Shown here piece after piece: positions 32,621-34,180 of a stretch of 34,180 nucleotides of DNA. The stretch's first letter is position 1. Each line of letters opens with the position of its first letter. This DNA comes from an uncultured Bacilli bacterium (lineage in GTDB: Bacteria; Bacillota_I; Bacilli_A; RF39; UBA660): the NCBI GenBank assembly GCA_934101225.1, contig CAKOQK010000013.1, forward strand, positions 1-34,180. The letters are read 5' to 3'. The notes below the pieces were generated by a model. It was not told where the DNA came from. It ran no database searches and saw nothing but the letters and a program-made list of their open reading frames with translations. A program made the translations under genes and the position numbers.

Positions 32621-33112
32621 TTATTTATTTTCATATATTGTCAAAGCTTCTTTTAATATATCACCATATTTTTCTAAATAATTCCTTGTATGTGAAGTTA
32701 TATTTTCTGGCAATTTATCAATGATAAACCATTCTAATTTCTTTGATTCTTCATCATTTACTTTTAAATCACCGCTATAATTTGTAATAACAAAAATTGC
32801 TGTAATATCATATAATTTATCACCATTTGGATATTCTCTGTATGTATCTTTACCAGATAATACTTTGACCATTGTTGAATCAATAATGTCTAAGTTAGTT
32901 TCTTCTTTTAGTTCTCTTTTTGCAGTTTCTTCAAAACTTTCACCAAGTTCCATTGCTCCGCCAGGGAATCCCCATTGATTATAATCTGTCCTAAGTTGCA
33001 TAAGCACTTGCTTATTTTCATTAAAAACAAATAAACCAACACCCGCAGTTAATATTGGTTCATGACCAACATATTGTCTTAAAAACTTTATATAACTTTT
33101 TTTATTATCCAT
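32621..33112 (-). CDS. NUDIX hydrolase
   Basis: A 163-residue NUDIX-fold pyrophosphohydrolase. The NUDIX box is GX5EX7REUXEEXGU, seen at residues 52-74: G52, E58, R66, E67, E70 and E71 are present. The usual glycine at position 73 is Asn, a tolerated change in many members. Substrates of this broad family include oxidised nucleotides, ADP-ribose and nucleoside-diphosphate sugars; the sequence does not say which. Typical flanks TAGVGLFVFNENKQVLM and TDYNQWGFPGGAME are present. It heads a minus-strand run with three anchored proteins. An inverted repeat TTTAACAT/ATGTTAAA lies in its upstream region (33145-33172). Confidence 0.92.
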   Translation of the reverse strand: MDNKKSYIKFLRQYVGHEPILTAGVGLFVFNENKQVLMQLRTDYNQWGFPGGAMELGESFEETAKRELKEETNLDIIDSTMVKVLSGKDTYREYPNGDKLYDITAIFVITNYSGDLKVNDEESKKLEWFIIDKLPENITSHTRNYLEKYGDILKEALTIYENK

Positions 33113-33204
33113 AATTTAAACTTCCTTTCTATCTTAATTTAATTTTAACATAGGTTTTATTAAAATGTTAAACTTTTTGATAATCTTTCATATATTTATA
33201 TTAG

Positions 33205-33723
33205 GTGATTTTTATATTTTTAAATTATTTTATATTAAATTTTTTAATAATTTCGACATTGGGAACATTAAATCATTTTTTGTATGAATGGTTTGGTAAA
33301 TTAAAGATATTAAAGTTATTTTTTGCTTCTAGTGAAAGCACATTTGAGCATATGAAATTAGTACTTTATCCAAGTATATTAGGTATGATTTTTTCAATAT
33401 TAATTTTTAATTATGATAATATTATTTATGCTTGTAGTGTTGGATTACTTATTTCAATTCTTTTAATTCCTGTTTTATATTATTTAAGTTTATTTATTTT
33501 TAAGAAAAATATTGGATTTATTAATATATTAATATTTTTTGTTTCTGTTTTTTTAGGGTGTATTTGTAATATATTTATTATTAAAAATAATATTTCTTAT
33601 AACTTAAATTTAGTTGGAATAATTATTTATTTGATAATGATTGTTTATTTTGCATATTATAGTTTTTATCCAAAAAATTGTGGTATTTATAAAGAACCAT
33701 TAAAAAAGAACTCTACTTATTAG
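33205..33723 (+). CDS. DUF6512 family membrane protein, uncertain start
   Basis: A five-helix membrane protein of about 170 residues. The segment STLGTLNHFLYEWFGKLKIL followed by SSESTFEHMKLVLYPSILG is typical of DUF6512, with the conserved HFLYEW and ESTxEHxKL blocks. No function is established. The GTG at 33205 is itself inside the AGGTGAT ribosome site (33203-33209), so the true start is likely ATA 33214 (four bases after the site) or ATT 33208; I keep the GTG as the outer limit. It is divergent from the NUDIX gene and overlaps the next minus-strand gene by 11 bases at its end. Confidence 0.8.
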   Translation: MIFIFLNYFILNFLIISTLGTLNHFLYEWFGKLKILKLFFASSESTFEHMKLVLYPSILGMIFSILIFNYDNIIYACSVGLLISILLIPVLYYLSLFIFKKNIGFINILIFFVSVFLGCICNIFIIKNNISYNLNLVGIIIYLIMIVYFAYYSFYPKNCGIYKEPLKKNSTY

Positions 33724-33973
33724 TGTTCTCATAATAGTTACGTTCAGCTAGTTCTCTTATTACTTCATCTAAATCTTCATAGTCATCTTCTTCTAATATT
33801 TCTTCTCCTAAAAAGATAATTGATGATAGGTTTAAATTTTTAAAATCTATTTCATATTTATTAAGAATTTCAATTTGATAATTTGTTAAATATAATTTTT
33901 CATTAACTTTAACTAACTTATTTTTATTAAAATCTATATCATTTAATAATTCATTTATGTTATATTCTTTCAT
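33713..33973 (-). CDS. Hypothetical acidic 86-aa protein
   Basis: I do not recognise this protein. It is small and strongly acidic in its second half (EEILEEDDYEDLDEVIREL), with an N-terminal Lys/Asn/Leu-rich part and no membrane segment. Its ATG overlaps the TGA of the upstream membrane gene (ATGA at 33973-33970), the usual sign of translational coupling, so it is probably a partner of that protein. Its 3' end overlaps the convergent DUF6512 gene by 11 bases; no terminator separates them. Confidence 0.65.
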   Translation of the reverse strand: MKEYNINELLNDIDFNKNKLVKVNEKLYLTNYQIEILNKYEIDFKNLNLSSIIFLGEEILEEDDYEDLDEVIRELAERNYYENTNK

Positions 33974-34146
33974 TCAAATAATTTAGTTATGTCTATTAGT
34001 CCTTTTGTTTGTAGATAATAGATTATGCCTCCAATAATTGCTAAAATTAGGGTGCAAACTAGAAAACCAACAAACGTATTTCCTTGGTAAGGTTTATTTT
34101 CTCCTGGAACTATTTCTAATTTTTTATTTAATCTATTATTATCCAT
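33970..34146 (-). CDS. Small single-helix membrane protein, 58 aa
   Basis: The plus-strand complement at 34146-33970 reads MDNNRLNKKLEIVPGENKPY, then one hydrophobic helix (FVGFLVCTLILAIIGGIIYY), then LQTKGLIDITKLFE and TGA. It has a good GGAG site (upstream on the minus strand, about seven bases from the ATG). The TGA shares bases with the ATG of the acidic 86-aa gene. A short cytoplasmic head, a helix and a short tail suggest an anchor for that partner. No family is recognised. Its promoter lies at or beyond the window end. Confidence 0.65.
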   Translation of the reverse strand: MDNNRLNKKLEIVPGENKPYQGNTFVGFLVCTLILAIIGGIIYYLQTKGLIDITKLFE

Positions 34147-34180
34147 AACTTTTCTCCTTAAGTTAATTATATATTGCTAT

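Noticed and set aside
1..34180. Mycoplasma-type genetic code (TGA as Trp)
   Set aside because: TGA is used as the stop of at least two genes (10994-11266 and 33970-34146) in overlaps or terminators that make sense only as stops, and Trp is encoded by TGG.

Overview
The window is a very AT-rich (about three quarters A+T by eye) bacterial chromosome segment from a Firmicutes/Bacilli lineage. The gene order of the left third is the Bacillus-type dnaX-ebfC-recR-bofA / holB-ricT-yabB / tatD-3D-rsmA neighbourhood, with a pth-mfd-spoVT block inserted in it. Low G+C, strong Shine-Dalgarno sequences of the AGGTGAT/AGGAG type, a T-box leader, BofA-like and SpoVT-like proteins and an AddAB recombinase all fit an uncultured, possibly gut-associated member of the Bacilli near the Mollicutes (RF39/RFN20-like); the species cannot be named from this sequence. 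TGA ends at least two genes (the HTH gene at 10994-11266 and the small membrane gene at 33970-34146) and TGG encodes Trp, so the standard bacterial code is used, not the Mycoplasma code.

Layout. 1-10983 (+): a dense housekeeping run for the replication clamp loader (dnaX 3' part, holB), recombination repair (ebfC, recR), RNA processing and modification (ricT, a TrmN6-like methyltransferase, rsmA), peptidyl-tRNA hydrolase, transcription-repair coupling (mfd), two sporulation-type genes (bofA-like, spoVT-like), tatD and a 3D-domain cell-wall protein. 10994-12063 (-): a small HTH protein, an unknown protein and a cold-shock protein. 12276-14300 (+): a DUF5698/DUF2179 membrane protein and glycyl-tRNA synthetase behind an unusually short T-box leader. 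14456-15250 (-): an MscS channel. 15338-19898 (+): membrane and envelope genes (CmpB-like permease, DUF362, TspO, a CarD regulator, and a membrane-anchored M15 peptidase fusion with secreted or anchored partners). 19922-26880 (-): three helicase/nuclease genes, a 2B-less UvrD-like helicase and a compact AddA/AddB pair, with a striking 14-bp-arm inverted repeat between them.

27038-27909 (+): an XRE regulator followed by a CdiA-CT/BECR-type ribonuclease gene interrupted by one in-frame TAA. 27908-30318 (-): a self-contained four-gene transcription unit (small membrane protein, trypsin-fold pseudoprotease lacking all three catalytic residues, VanY-type carboxypeptidase, 90-aa protein) bounded by an extended -10 promoter and a terminator. 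30434-33112 (-): a NUDIX hydrolase and three single-anchor extracytoplasmic proteins, two of them tandem paralogs. 33205-34146: a DUF6512 membrane protein convergent with two small overlapping genes.

The observations most worth follow-up are the miniature glycine T-box, the pseudoprotease/VanY operon, the broken XRE-RNase pair, the VirB2-like/M15 peptidase fusion, the 2B-less helicase with the nearby inverted repeat, and two membrane-protein genes that seem to start with AUU or AUA.
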